From NCBI GenBank assembly GCA_947247005.1, contig OX365959.1, positions 34,244,148-34,308,147 of the forward strand: a stretch of DNA of 64,000 nucleotides, read 5' to 3'. The stretch comes from Spisula solida (lineage: Eukaryota; Mollusca; Bivalvia; Venerida; Mactridae). The stretch's first letter is position 1, and every line of letters begins with the position of its first letter. The position numbers and the translations under genes are program-made. Below are positions 23,482 through 33,425 of this stretch, in pieces. Below the pieces are notes generated by a model. That model made no database searches, was not told the DNA's origin, and was given only the letters and a program-made list of their open reading frames with translations.

Positions 23482-23713
23482 TTTACCAGCACCACGAATC
23501 ATCCTCGTTGCCATTGTGGTACATTCAGAACGAGAAAAGAACGGCCGTATTACATGAGCGATCTAATACTTTATTCCGTTACGGTCCACCGTTGGCCTTT
23601 ACCAGCATAACGGTTCATCCTCGTTGCCATTCTTGTGAATGCAAAAAGATAAAAGGACGACCGTATGACATTTCATTACTAGGCCTAACCATTGGACATA
23701 ATTTACACGAATG
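23482..23713. repeat. 116-bp tandem duplication
   Basis: Two units begin at 23482 and 23598 with tttaccagca and share catcctcgttgccatt and the pattern ...agaacggccgtat / aggacgaccgtat. Two overlapping plus-strand frames here reflect the repeat. Confidence 0.7.
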
Positions 23714-24261
23714 TTAGGTTATGACCTACTTTTTATCAATTGTGATATAATTTTACATTATGCTACATCTCATAAAAACAAACCCTGAACAAAGATCCCC
23801 GACAGTCTGATCTAGTTTGGTTAACCCCAGACGACTCAGAAATGAATATTGACCTCAAGCGCAGATCTAATTGGGGATTTATAACATACATTCTACTGAT
23901 ACATGTACATAAGTACATAAACCTGCACTATATCGATATTTACCTATAGAACGTTCACTATTATGTTGAAACTGTTAACAACACATTTTCCATTAGTTGG
24001 CATTATGACCTATTTATAAGCCCATGTGACTTGATGTTTTACTCGTAAATTCGTAATAGCTTTTATATTAACCAGGTACAATAAGGAGATAATGTCTAAT
24101 AGGGAATATATCATCTGAGGCATCTGGAGTGTTAACAATGTTTATTACATAATGCACCTAGTTTAGCACCGTAGGTGACCAAGTACAACGTATCAAAACG
24201 GAGACAAGGATAAGGTATACTTTATTCTGTATAATTTAAATATCATTTATTTTTTTCCAGA
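23700..24261 (+). promoter_or_regulatory. Upstream region of cGAS-like copy 2
   Basis: Similar in blocks to 4200-5255 and 8955-9030 upstream of copy 1. It ends in a strong acceptor tract ttttttccag at 24251-24260, followed by aATG. It is the compact, insertion-free version of the copy 1 flank. Confidence 0.55.
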
Positions 24262-24701
24262 ATGTCGAGTGTACCACAGAGTCAAGAACAATTATCGTTG
24301 AGATTATCCAAGGTGCTGAGTGATATTGGTGTAAACTATGAGATGATAAAGAAGAGAAGAGAAAGTGTCTTATTCCGGGAATGTGTGTGTAATATTCTTA
24401 GACAGGGTAACGATTCCTTTGATTACATGTTTGGAAGTCAATCAGAGGGGAGTACAACAGTAGGGTTATTTTCAGATCATGATATATTGATGTGTGACAC
24501 TAACTTGCACGTGATTCATGATTTGAAGGATTGGAAATCTGGTGTACCAAACGTATCGATGGTACGAGATGAGACTACAGCTCCTGGATACTGCTTTCTA
24601 CAAACACCACGGGGATGATGGTTCCCTTGTTGCAACATGTGATACTCAATTCATTTCTATGGATGTTAAAGGGAGAGCACTTCTGAAAAATACATTATCT
24701 C
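24262..24701 (+). pseudogene. cGAS-like copy 2, 5' segment
   Basis: Starts MSSVPQSQEQLSLRL and closely matches copy 1 residues 1-143. The GS motif FGSQSEGS and metal pair SDHD are intact. One extra A at about 24603 (caaacaccac against caacacgtc in copy 1) shifts the frame and yields TGA at 24616-24618. Without that base the homology continues to KNTLS at 24701, where a LINE interrupts the gene. The rest resumes at 31244. In the ancestral frame the two halves join exactly at the 16-bp target duplication. Confidence 0.88.
24686..24701. repeat. Target-site duplication, left copy
   Basis: The 16 bases aaaaatacattatctc are repeated exactly at 31244-31259, flanking the LINE. Confidence 0.9.
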
Positions 24702-25113
24702 TTGTTTGAGGACCCATTCGGGTAACCCCGTTTATTTCTATATTTGTATACGTAAATGACATTGTACAAATGTAATACATACAATCATAATGTGACAAAA
24801 ATATAAGTTGTACTAAAATATCGTTAGGTGTTGTTTTCTAGTAGTTTTATTTTATGTATTATGAATAGGGTTGCCCAAAATGTGACACTTTTTGGTTGAA
24901 ACTTTTTAAATTAGATGCTACAAAGTAAAAGTATATTAAACTGAGATAACCAAATTGTTATTTAAAAAGTTTCTTTTATTATGTTCTGTCTACACGTGTG
25001 TGTATGTGTGTGTAGGTGCATAAGCCTATTTTAGTAGAGCAAGAATGAGAAACAAGTAGGTGGGACAAGAGAAAGAGAGAGGGAGAGAGAGAGAGAGAGA
25101 AAACATTTCCTGA

Positions 25114-26973
25114 TCATGTTACGTTGTTGTATATGCTTATCAAATTCCATTTCTTATAGTGTGATGGTAGTTTTCCTTTCATCAAAGCTATATGTTTTTC
25201 AGTATTTTTCCGACCTTGTAGAAACTGAATGAATTTAGGAAACAATGGAAGTGAATTTTCCAGTTTGCATTTGAATAAAAAGTATTTTCCAAGAATAATT
25301 AGATAGTTAAGAATACTATTAATATTTGATGGTTCATTATATCCTAATGATACTGTTTGGTAATTTAGACGTACATTTATATTATTTTGCTGTAGAAATA
25401 AAGAGCATCTATTCCAAAATACTTGGACTTCGTGGCACTCCCAGAACAAATGTTTAACTGTTTCAACAAACATGTTACAAAATGAACATGTACTTGATTC
25501 CACATAACCACATTTAAGAAGGAATTGATTTGTTGGTACAATATTTTTTAGATATTTATACTGAAATTCACGTAGTTTTGATTCGATTGTTGATCGAATT
25601 GGTAGTAAATATGTGTATTTCCAGTCAATATTTTCAAAGTTATTGTTCCATTTAAGTTCAGCTTTGTCTATCTTATTTTGTTGAGCGTACTTCAGACAGG
25701 TGTTATATATTAATCGAGTGGGCTTTTTGCAAAATTTAAGTCTGTTTACTAGTGCTTCTGGTTCGTTTTCTTCGTTTTCGGAACTATTTATGTTGAAATT
25801 TTCTTTCCATTGTGTTGGTATACTCCTTACCAGTGTTACATATTTAAGAAGATCATAATTCGGTATATCATATTTATCTTGTATTTCTTCAAAAGTATAA
25901 AATCTATTTTCCTCTGTTTTGTACACATGTTTTAAATATTTAATTCCATTTCTGTACCAATTTTTGTAAAATAGTGTGTTATTGTTTGTGGTAATCAGTT
26001 GGTTATTCCAGAGGATTTCATTTAGCTTATTGGTTTGGTCAGTGTTTTGTTTTACTTTAGTCCAGCATAAGATCACCTCTTTGAGAAAAGTATTTCTAAA
26101 ACTGCGTTTAATTTCTTTTTCCGACATGTTACTCTTGAACAATAATTCGCCTCCAAATTTGTTTAATTCTTTTGTATAAATATGTTTCCAATTTCCTTTA
26201 TTTTGATCATCAATAAGTCTTTTTACCCACCCAGACTTTAAGCTATTGATAAAATAATTTATGTCCACCATTTTAAGACCACCAGCTTCGTAGTTTTGAA
26301 TGATTATATTTCTGCTTATTTTGTCTGGTTTATTGTTCCAAAGAAAGGTGTAAAGTGATTTACTTATATCATTTATTGTAGCTTGTGGTGGATTTTCTAA
26401 AACGGTTAAAGGGTATATTAATTTTGGTAGTGCATATGTTTTTATGACTGTAATATTTCCTAGTAGAGTAAGATTATGTTTTGACCATTGCCTTAAAGTA
26501 GATTTCATTTTTTCTATTTGCTTTGTTAAGTTGAGATGAATTCGTTTGTCATCATTTGTAAATATTATACCGAGTGTTGTTGCTTGTGTGGAAGTCCAAT
26601 TAAATTGTTTAATTTTGCAAAATATTCGATTTGTGTGTTTTAATGGTCCAACTCTTAATACTGTGGATTTCTTTGTGTTGAGTTTAAGACCTGAAATATT
26701 ACTGAATTTGTCTATGTTGTCAATGAGTTCAACGAAAGACTTTTCATTGTCACCCTTTAGTGCAAATGTGGCATCGTCTGCAAACATTGTATTTTTTATT
26801 TCTTCACCAGCGTTTGTGATTCCTATTATGTTATTGTTATTTCTTACAGATATTGATAGTAGTTCGATTGACATAATAAATAAATAAGGAGATAATGGAC
26901 AACCTTGTCTTACTCCTCTCTCGATTTTGAAGAAGTCTGACATAAATCCATTATTCGTGATGCATGCTTGCAT
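25114..26973 (-). CDS. LINE ORF2, reverse transcriptase C-terminal part
   Basis: Continuation of ORF2 after the last stop. It carries RGVRQGCPLSPYLF, the catalytic NTMFADDATFAL, the L1/Tx1-type block GGLKMVDINYFINSLKSGW, and a terminal Cys/His cluster (CSFCNMFVETVKHLFWEC). The frame upstream, past the stop at 27130-27132, contains FADFEKAFDSIDHHF and GFVQNRYIGENIR in the same register, so the 619-codon piece is a remainder and not a separate gene. The ATG used is internal. Confidence 0.92.
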   Translation of the reverse strand: MQACITNNGFMSDFFKIERGVRQGCPLSPYLFIMSIELLSISVRNNNNIIGITNAGEEIKNTMFADDATFALKGDNEKSFVELIDNIDKFSNISGLKLNTKKSTVLRVGPLKHTNRIFCKIKQFNWTSTQATTLGIIFTNDDKRIHLNLTKQIEKMKSTLRQWSKHNLTLLGNITVIKTYALPKLIYPLTVLENPPQATINDISKSLYTFLWNNKPDKISRNIIIQNYEAGGLKMVDINYFINSLKSGWVKRLIDDQNKGNWKHIYTKELNKFGGELLFKSNMSEKEIKRSFRNTFLKEVILCWTKVKQNTDQTNKLNEILWNNQLITTNNNTLFYKNWYRNGIKYLKHVYKTEENRFYTFEEIQDKYDIPNYDLLKYVTLVRSIPTQWKENFNINSSENEENEPEALVNRLKFCKKPTRLIYNTCLKYAQQNKIDKAELKWNNNFENIDWKYTYLLPIRSTIESKLREFQYKYLKNIVPTNQFLLKCGYVESSTCSFCNMFVETVKHLFWECHEVQVFWNRCSLFLQQNNINVRLNYQTVSLGYNEPSNINSILNYLIILGKYFLFKCKLENSLPLFPKFIQFLQGRKNTEKHIALMKGKLPSHYKKWNLISIYNNVT

Positions 26974-27366
26974 ATCATTATAAAAGGTATTTATCCATTG
27001 TTTAAAAGATTCTCCAAAATTGAAATAGTCAAGAGTTTTGTAGATAAAATGATGATCTATACTGTCGAAAGCTTTTTCGAAGTCTGCAAAGAATAGTATG
27101 CCTGATTTTTTGGCGTTATTTGAGAAGTATTATAAATCATAAATCGTTCTTATATTTTCACCGATATACCTATTTTGTACAAAACCCGTTTGTGAATTAT
27201 GTACTATGGATTCTAATACTGATTTAGTGCGGTTGGCAATGGCTTTTGAGGCTATTTTGTAGTCAATATTTAGTAATGAAATAGGTCTCCAATTATTTAA
27301 GTTCATAAGATCTTTGTCTTGCTTTGGTAGCAGTGTTATAATACTTTGTTTTTGTAATTGGGTTAA

Positions 27367-27741
27367 TTATTTGGTTTGATATGAGTAGTTTAATGAATTC
27401 ACCAAGAAATGTTTAATATCGTTGTCAGTTGTCAGTCCATCTGATCCAGGGCTTTTATTGTTTTGCATTTTGTACAAGGCGGTTGCACATTCCTTTTCTG
27501 TTAGTTTGCCTTCACAAGAGCGTTTTTGAACTTCATTAAGTTTGTTTGCAGGGTTGAGAAAAAAGGAGTTATCTTGATTTAAATTTTCCTTTCGATATAA
27601 TGTTTGAAAGAACGATTTACATTCTTGTAATATAGTTTGTTGATTTTCTATGTTTTTATTATCGATTATTAGACGTGAAATTATTTTTCTTTCATTTCGT
27701 TTCTTTTCAAGATTAGAGAAATATTTGGTATTTTTGTCCAT
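27367..27741 (-). CDS. LINE ORF2, segment between endonuclease and RT
   Basis: 124 codons linking endonuclease and polymerase, with SPGSDGLTTD just before the RT core. It is in the same frame as 25114-26973. The TAA at 27367-27369 replaces a sense codon: after it the frame continues LTQLQKQSIITLLPKQDK and NNWRPISLLN, standard RT sequence. Upstream it is separated from the endonuclease by a frameshift near 27780. Confidence 0.85.
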   Translation of the reverse strand: MDKNTKYFSNLEKKRNERKIISRLIIDNKNIENQQTILQECKSFFQTLYRKENLNQDNSFFLNPANKLNEVQKRSCEGKLTEKECATALYKMQNNKSPGSDGLTTDNDIKHFLVNSLNYSYQTK

Positions 27742-27766
27742 TCCATCAATGTATTCCGCTTTTGAT

Positions 27767-28846
27767 CTAATCAGGTAACCTTCTGTTTGTTGCTTTATAT
27801 GTTTTTTCTAGTTCGCTTGTTTTACTTTTAAGTTCTTCCTTTAAGGCCACTATATTTGGTTGTTGTGTGATTAACGTCCTTAAATCTTCTATTCGTTTTG
27901 TTAAATCTTTTTCAATTTTGTTTTGGGTTTTCTTCTTATGTTTGCAGTATTGTATGGTTGTATTTCGTATAGAACCCTTAATTATTTCCCAAAGAGTATT
28001 TGGATTTGCATTTATGTTCAGTTCTGATGTTTCTTGTATTGTTTGTCTAATTTGAGTTTGATAGGGTTCTTCTAAGATTACTGAGTTATTCAATTTATAT
28101 ATACCTGGTCCCTTTTTTATTTCGCTTAAGTCAATATTTAATTGAACTAGTGAGTGATCAGATCTTAGCCCAGCTGATATTTTACAACTTGTTACTTTAT
28201 TTGCCAGGTTTGTGGATATTAAAAAATAATCCAGTCTACAAGAAATTGGCTGTCTGTGGTTTGAGTGCCAAGTATATTGCCATGTATCGGGATGTTTTGA
28301 GCGCCATATATCTGTTAGATCGTTTTCTTCTATAAGCGTAATTATTTCTTGGCGTGAGTTTTTGTGTGATGTGAGATTGCCATTTTTCTTGTCAATATTC
28401 GGGTGAATGACAGTGTTAAAATCGCCACCTATGATGAAGGTTTCGTCGTTATTTGTTGATACGTAATTTCTAAGTGTTTGAAATAGTGTTTGATCATCCT
28501 TATTTGGCCCATATATATTCATTATATTTAGATTATTTTTTTCGATAGCTATTGACAAGCTTTGAAGACGGCCCTCGATTAGTTCAGTATGTTTTTCAAC
28601 TCTTAAAGTATCTACATTTCGTATTAAAATTCCGACCCCTTTGCTATTGGAACTATTTCCACTGAAGAAAGATGAATATGTAGTTTCATTGTCCCACTGT
28701 TTAAAATCGATACGTCTACAATGTACTTCTTGCAACAAACATATATCATATTTATTTTGCTGTAACCAATAAAATACGTGTTGCCTTTTATATTTATCAA
28801 ATAGACCTTTAACATTAAATGTGCATAGTTTTATATCATTTACCAT
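27767..28846 (-). CDS. LINE ORF2, AP-like endonuclease domain
   Basis: 359 codons beginning MVNDIKLCTFNVKGL, the N-terminus of ORF2. It carries the endonuclease motifs LLQEVH (catalytic Glu), NIYGPN, IIGGDFN, CRLDYFLIS and RSDHSLV. This enzyme nicks target DNA for target-primed reverse transcription. The frame ends early (ATNRRLPD then stop); a small indel near 27770-27795 is needed to enter the RT frame (EGYLIRSKAEYIDGMDKN). Confidence 0.93.
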   Translation of the reverse strand: MVNDIKLCTFNVKGLFDKYKRQHVFYWLQQNKYDICLLQEVHCRRIDFKQWDNETTYSSFFSGNSSNSKGVGILIRNVDTLRVEKHTELIEGRLQSLSIAIEKNNLNIMNIYGPNKDDQTLFQTLRNYVSTNNDETFIIGGDFNTVIHPNIDKKNGNLTSHKNSRQEIITLIEENDLTDIWRSKHPDTWQYTWHSNHRQPISCRLDYFLISTNLANKVTSCKISAGLRSDHSLVQLNIDLSEIKKGPGIYKLNNSVILEEPYQTQIRQTIQETSELNINANPNTLWEIIKGSIRNTTIQYCKHKKKTQNKIEKDLTKRIEDLRTLITQQPNIVALKEELKSKTSELEKTYKATNRRLPD

Positions 28847-29977
28847 GGTGTAGTGAAGATGGGTTTATATAGCATGATTCTTTTATGGGATTTTATGTTT
28901 AGCTACCAGTATTTTTACAGAAATGATCAGGAAAAGAAATAAATGTAAGTTTTCTGTATGAGAGACGGAGAGAGAAAAGGTAAAAGACAGTGTAAAAAAC
29001 TCATTGCAAAGTTTAAAAAAGAGAAAAGAGTGCATACAATGGATGTATACAGGAGACGCTGTAGTGGTTACATTCATACTATAGATGTGAGTTATCGTAT
29101 GTGTTGTAATGTGTTGTGTATATATAGACTGTTGAGCTATGAGTGAATCTTAGAGAATGTGACAGGAATATGCTGTGACATATATATGACTACGTTCTTT
29201 CTTTATTATAGTTTGCGATGTACTTAGATGTGCCGTATTTTGTTGGTTTTTACACGTTCAAAGTGGGGTATACAATTTAAATATATAATTACTGAAAACA
29301 ATTCAATAATGACAAATTATGCGCAATATGTTCTGTTATTTGACATAATTCATTTAGGAATTGACATTGACTGTGCATATGCATAATCATGATAGACATT
29401 TTACATGTTGAAAAGACACAACCTACATACATACATGTAAGTACCTTAATAAACAACCGATAAACCTTCTATTAATCAGACAGATTTTGAATTATACATG
29501 TACATACAAATATCAAGATACGCTTTAGATTCCCAAGAGATATGGAATAATTACATAATAAAACCAGTTCAATGATATAAATAATCGATTTGTAATATAT
29601 GACTATTTGTGAATGATTCGTTATTTTAAACAAACAGGCGAGTAAAAATGGAAAGCGGTACAGATGCATGTTAAATTCTAAATTCAAATACATGCATGTG
29701 TATTGCAATATTGTCACAATAGTAATTCAGTAGTCGTATTTACACGTGTACTGTACTATGAGCATTCAATATAACACGTATTGAGTGTCCTTTTGCAATA
29801 TACACTGTAAATTTAACCGATATTATATCATTTCTACATACATAGTATTTTTAATCTGCAAACATATGGACAGAGCACGGGCTCTGACCGTTCACTAGTC
29901 AATCAATTGTATAAACACTCGTTTTATATCAGTTATTATATAATGCTTTATGTGTATTAAATGTATATTTCACAAAA

Positions 29978-31000
29978 TTAGTTTGGTGGCACTGTTGTCG
30001 ATTTCCTGTCCGGCCATGGTAGGTCAAGCCAGTAGTTAAAATCATCGAACTTAACTACATGTTTTTGTCCACGTTTGTTCTTGTAAAGGACGGTTCGATG
30101 TTTAGTCCAGACCTGATCATGGTCAATCTCGTCTGGTCTTTTGCGTTTAACAGCCATGTAAATCTTGAAGTTAAGTCTTGTGAGGTCTTCATTGATAAAC
30201 ATACCCGAATATCTAAGTTTCTTTCTATTTGTTATTATTGCAGCATGGATATTTCTGGATACCAATTTGATGATGATGTCTCTCGTTCTATTGTTGTTAT
30301 TTGGGAGACGGTGGGCGATGTCAATATCGGACATTTTTAGATCATAGATTTTCTTTTCATGTAGCATTTTTATCACTTTTGATGCTGTGTCACGTGCTGT
30401 TTCATTTGGATCAGTGTCCTCGACCCCTGCTATTATCAAGTTGTTTCTTCTACTATACTGTTCTGTATCATTTTCTATCTTCTTCCTTTCATCATCTTTT
30501 TTAGCTATATCATTTTTCAAAGTTTTTATGTTATCCTTCTGCGTTTCGAGTTCTTTTTCTAATGTGTCTACAGAGTTCTGCAAATTATCACAGACCTTCT
30601 CTTTGTCAAAAATCCTGCTTTCGAGTACTTCGATGCTCTTATTTACTGCTTTTAGGAGTTCTTCCTTCATTTCAAACAGGAACTCCTTGAGTGTTTGTTT
30701 CAGTGATGTGTCGCCCTTTGTTAGAACATTTTCAAGCTGTTTGTTAACCCCTTTCATCGAGTTGTCAACTTGTGCTAATTTTGAGTTTAATTTTGCTACT
30801 TCTTTCACAAACAAGTTTCTGTCTAATTCATTTATTTCATCTCCTATTTCAGGTTCAGTATTAGCTTTCGACTTTTTCTTTTTCTGTTTTGAAACCTTTT
30901 CTTGTTTCAGATCATCTTCATTGATGCTAGTATCAACTTTACTTATGCTTGAAGTTTCACTTCGTTTACGCTTTTCATAATCTGAATTGCGATCCGCCAT
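29978..31000 (-). CDS. LINE ORF1, L1-type nucleic-acid-binding protein
   Basis: The likely start is the ATG at 31000 (MADRNSDYEKRKR), 15 codons inside the longest open frame. About 340 aa: a Lys-rich N-terminus, a long coiled coil (about residues 65-180 with heptads such as LEKELETQKDNIKTLKND), then an RRM-like and C-terminal domain marked by YSRRNNLIIAGVED and DIDIAHRLPN. This order matches L1-type ORF1p, a trimeric chaperone for the element RNA. The frame has no lesion. Plus-strand frames at 30059-30980 are its shadows. Confidence 0.9.
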   Translation of the reverse strand: MADRNSDYEKRKRSETSSISKVDTSINEDDLKQEKVSKQKKKKSKANTEPEIGDEINELDRNLFVKEVAKLNSKLAQVDNSMKGVNKQLENVLTKGDTSLKQTLKEFLFEMKEELLKAVNKSIEVLESRIFDKEKVCDNLQNSVDTLEKELETQKDNIKTLKNDIAKKDDERKKIENDTEQYSRRNNLIIAGVEDTDPNETARDTASKVIKMLHEKKIYDLKMSDIDIAHRLPNNNNRTRDIIIKLVSRNIHAAIITNRKKLRYSGMFINEDLTRLNFKIYMAVKRKRPDEIDHDQVWTKHRTVLYKNKRGQKHVVKFDDFNYWLDLPWPDRKSTTVPPN

Positions 31001-31243
31001 ATTTCTTTCGATCAGTATACTTGAACAAAAATTTTGGCGGGACACTGGTTGTTTTTCCTAGGTTCAAAATCACTTTTTCAAAGTTCTCCGAATATGTTTG
31101 TTTCGATATTTCAGTACTTTATATCTAACCTTACATGTCGATGCTTTTTGCTGTCACCACTACTGCGTCAAAACCTATTATTTCACATATTTGTTTTAGC
31201 CGATTTGTTTACATCAACCGGAAGCGGTGTTACCATTTTATAT

Positions 31244-31259
31244 AAAAATACATTATCTC
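31244..31259. repeat. Target-site duplication, right copy
   Basis: Exact copy of 24686-24701. Confidence 0.9.
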
Positions 31260-32421
31260 GCATTATGTGTGAAGAGCAAGGTTATGTACAGCATGGTCCT
31301 GCTGCAATGTCGCATGTAGGAAACGATGATCGAGAACAAGATTTTGTTCTTGCATTGTATTGTCCACGTTGGTCAGCAGATGTAAGGCGTTGGGTAAATC
31401 GAGGTAAAAGTGGATGGCCAATTGCTGAATTAAAGTCCGAGTTCGAGAATTTAGGATGCTTTCTTGTACCTGTATCGAGCAAGACGGGTAATGAACTTGA
31501 TGAACTTGAATGGAGAATTTCTACATCACTGCATGAGCGACATCTAATGTTTAGTTTAAATACAAAACAAATGAATTGTTATGTATTAATGAAAATGCTG
31601 CTAAAGTCACACCGTGCATTTAAGGACGTACTATCCAGCCACATGTGTAAGACAGCCTTGTTTCATTGCATAGAAAATACAAGTTCTGATTTCTGGCAAA
31701 AGCGTACTCTGATTCCGTGTTTTCATCAAATATTGTGGGTACTCTATATCTTCATTTATTGCGTAAACTGTCCACACTTTATCATTCCTGAGAACAATCG
31801 CATGGCTGGACGTATAACAACAGAGCAGAAATACAAGTTGCTGAAAGCTATTCAATATATATTTAGTAACACTGTAGAAGCATTGTTTGAAATACAAATA
31901 TATGATGTGGGGGAACGGTTGCAGATGAAGATGAACAAAATCCGTGAATTTTCCCATCACGTTCTTTCTCCGGTAGAATTACAGAGATTTATATCCGGGG
32001 TCTCTGTTTTAATTCAGCCAGTGTCCTCCTACAGGTTTATTGTGGTGTTTTAAGGACGATTTCACACTATAACAACAACGTCCATGATACGCTGCTAATA
32101 GTATTACCTTACATGTATTATTACATCAGACATAACCAAGAGTATCCACATGCAAGTGACTTAGGACAAAAAGCATACAGTTTAATGTTACCGTTGTTAT
32201 GTTCTACCATTGGTTCACTGCTAGCATCGTACTACATAGCGTTAAATAAGCCATTGTTAGGCATTGCTTGGGAGTTCTTGAAACTAGGATATAGCTCTGA
32301 TGTATCATCTGGTTTGTTGAAACTTGCTACAGTTTGATACAGTGTAGGTGATTTAAATGAAACAGAGTCTATATTACGTCATGTTAATGACCAATATGAT
32401 AGACATATTGTTATGCCTGTT
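31244..32421 (+). pseudogene. cGAS-like copy 2, 3' segment
   Basis: Resumes in the register KNTLSRIMCEEQGYVQHGPAA. It keeps the third acid in QDFVLALYCPRW and the C-lobe GNELDELEWRISTSLHER. A frameshift falls at about 32000-32060, where the sequence after FISG diverges, and TGA at 32335-32337 replaces the Cys codon of ATVCYSVGDL. Similarity to copies 1 and 3 stops near 32421 (IVMPV), so the last third, including the TPR-like end, is missing. The segment from 31034 that precedes it in an open frame is LINE sequence. With the frameshift in the 5' part and the LINE, the gene is dead. Confidence 0.88.
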
Positions 32422-32789
32422 TTACGTGTAGATTTCTCGCGCATATTAGGGTTTTGATCCGCTGTAGGTTATAAACCACTAAATGCATACGCGGACCAAA
32501 ATCGGATACACTCAAATAGTCCTTACAGAAACTACTGTTTGCCTGGAAATGGTGATAATATGCCTTGACAAAATGGAACTAGAATAATCTTATTGAGTTT
32601 AAAGGTATGGTATACATGTAGTTGAATGAGTGATTGTGTTTCATCGTATGCATTTTGAGATTTTGGCATATTTGACAAAGCGAAGTAGAGTAGTGTAAAA
32701 CCCACATTTGATCGGTTCGCGCGTCTGTAAAAATTTGTCTACCGCCGTTGACGAACAAAATTTTTCTTATATCAAACATGACCCCATTG

Positions 32790-33425
32790 TTTTTATGCTC
32801 CCGTATCGACAGATCGGGGGGCATATAGTGATTCACCTGTCCGTCCGTCCGTCTGTCCTCGTTAACCCAAATTGACCGTTTCTTCCAGCATTTTTATGGC
32901 TTGTTAAAAAGCTTCCATACTTGCATCGATGTTGTATATGAACACTCTCCACACGCCTGTATCACCTGACCTCATTTTGACCTTCACCTTGACCTTATTT
33001 TGGACTTAGACTTATTGAAATGCCAAATTCTTGTTTAACCCGAATTGACCCTGTCTTCTAGCATTAATATGGATTGCTACAAAGCTTTCATACTTGCATG
33101 GATGTTGAATTTGAACATTCTCCACACACCTAAATCACCTAACCTCATTTTGACCGTCACATTGACCCAATTCTGGACTGACTTAGGCTTATTAAGCGTC
33201 CAGTTCTTGTTAACCCAAATTTCGTCTTACATCAAGGCGTTGCCTTCAATCTTGACATACTTGTTTACCATCATAAGCCCCTTAAATTATCAAAGACATG
33301 CAACACTATCCAGCATTTTAACAGAATTATGGCCCCTGATTGACTTAGCTTTTTTATGGACAAGGCTTCCATCGGGGCATAAGCGTTTATTGAACGCAGT
33401 CTTGTTGGTCTTATTTTGTAGCTGA
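32790..33425. repeat. Dispersed repeat with 174-bp subunits
   Basis: Begins gtatcgacagatcggggggc with gtccgtccgtccgtctgtcc at about 32840. Two subunits of about 174 bp follow (ttaaccc-aattgacc at about 32862 and 33036, and part of a third at about 33208), ending cttccatcggggcataagcg (about 33366). The same end occurs inverted in both copies of the beta-lactamase gene. Not coding. Confidence 0.65.

Larger units (their letters stand above)
24702..31243 (-). mobile_element. Near full-length L1/Tx1-type LINE in cGAS-like copy 2
   Basis: A 6542-bp minus-strand element with 5' UTR (about 31001-31243), ORF1 (29978-31000), a 1.1 kb spacer, ORF2 with endonuclease and reverse transcriptase (28846 to 25114), and a 3' UTR with GT and GA microsatellites (about 24995-25105). 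It is bounded by the 16-bp duplication. The 3' end has no long poly(A). ORF2 carries one frameshift (about 27770-27795) and two stops (27367-27369, 27130-27132), so this copy is recent but already inactive. Confidence 0.92.

Noticed and set aside
30387..30980. 197-aa Ser/Phe-rich plus-strand frame
   Set aside because: Antisense shadow of LINE ORF1.
31034..32053. 339-aa fusion frame of unknown N-terminus and cGAS-like C-terminus
   Set aside because: Its first part is the LINE 5' UTR read antisense; the gene sequence starts only at 31244.
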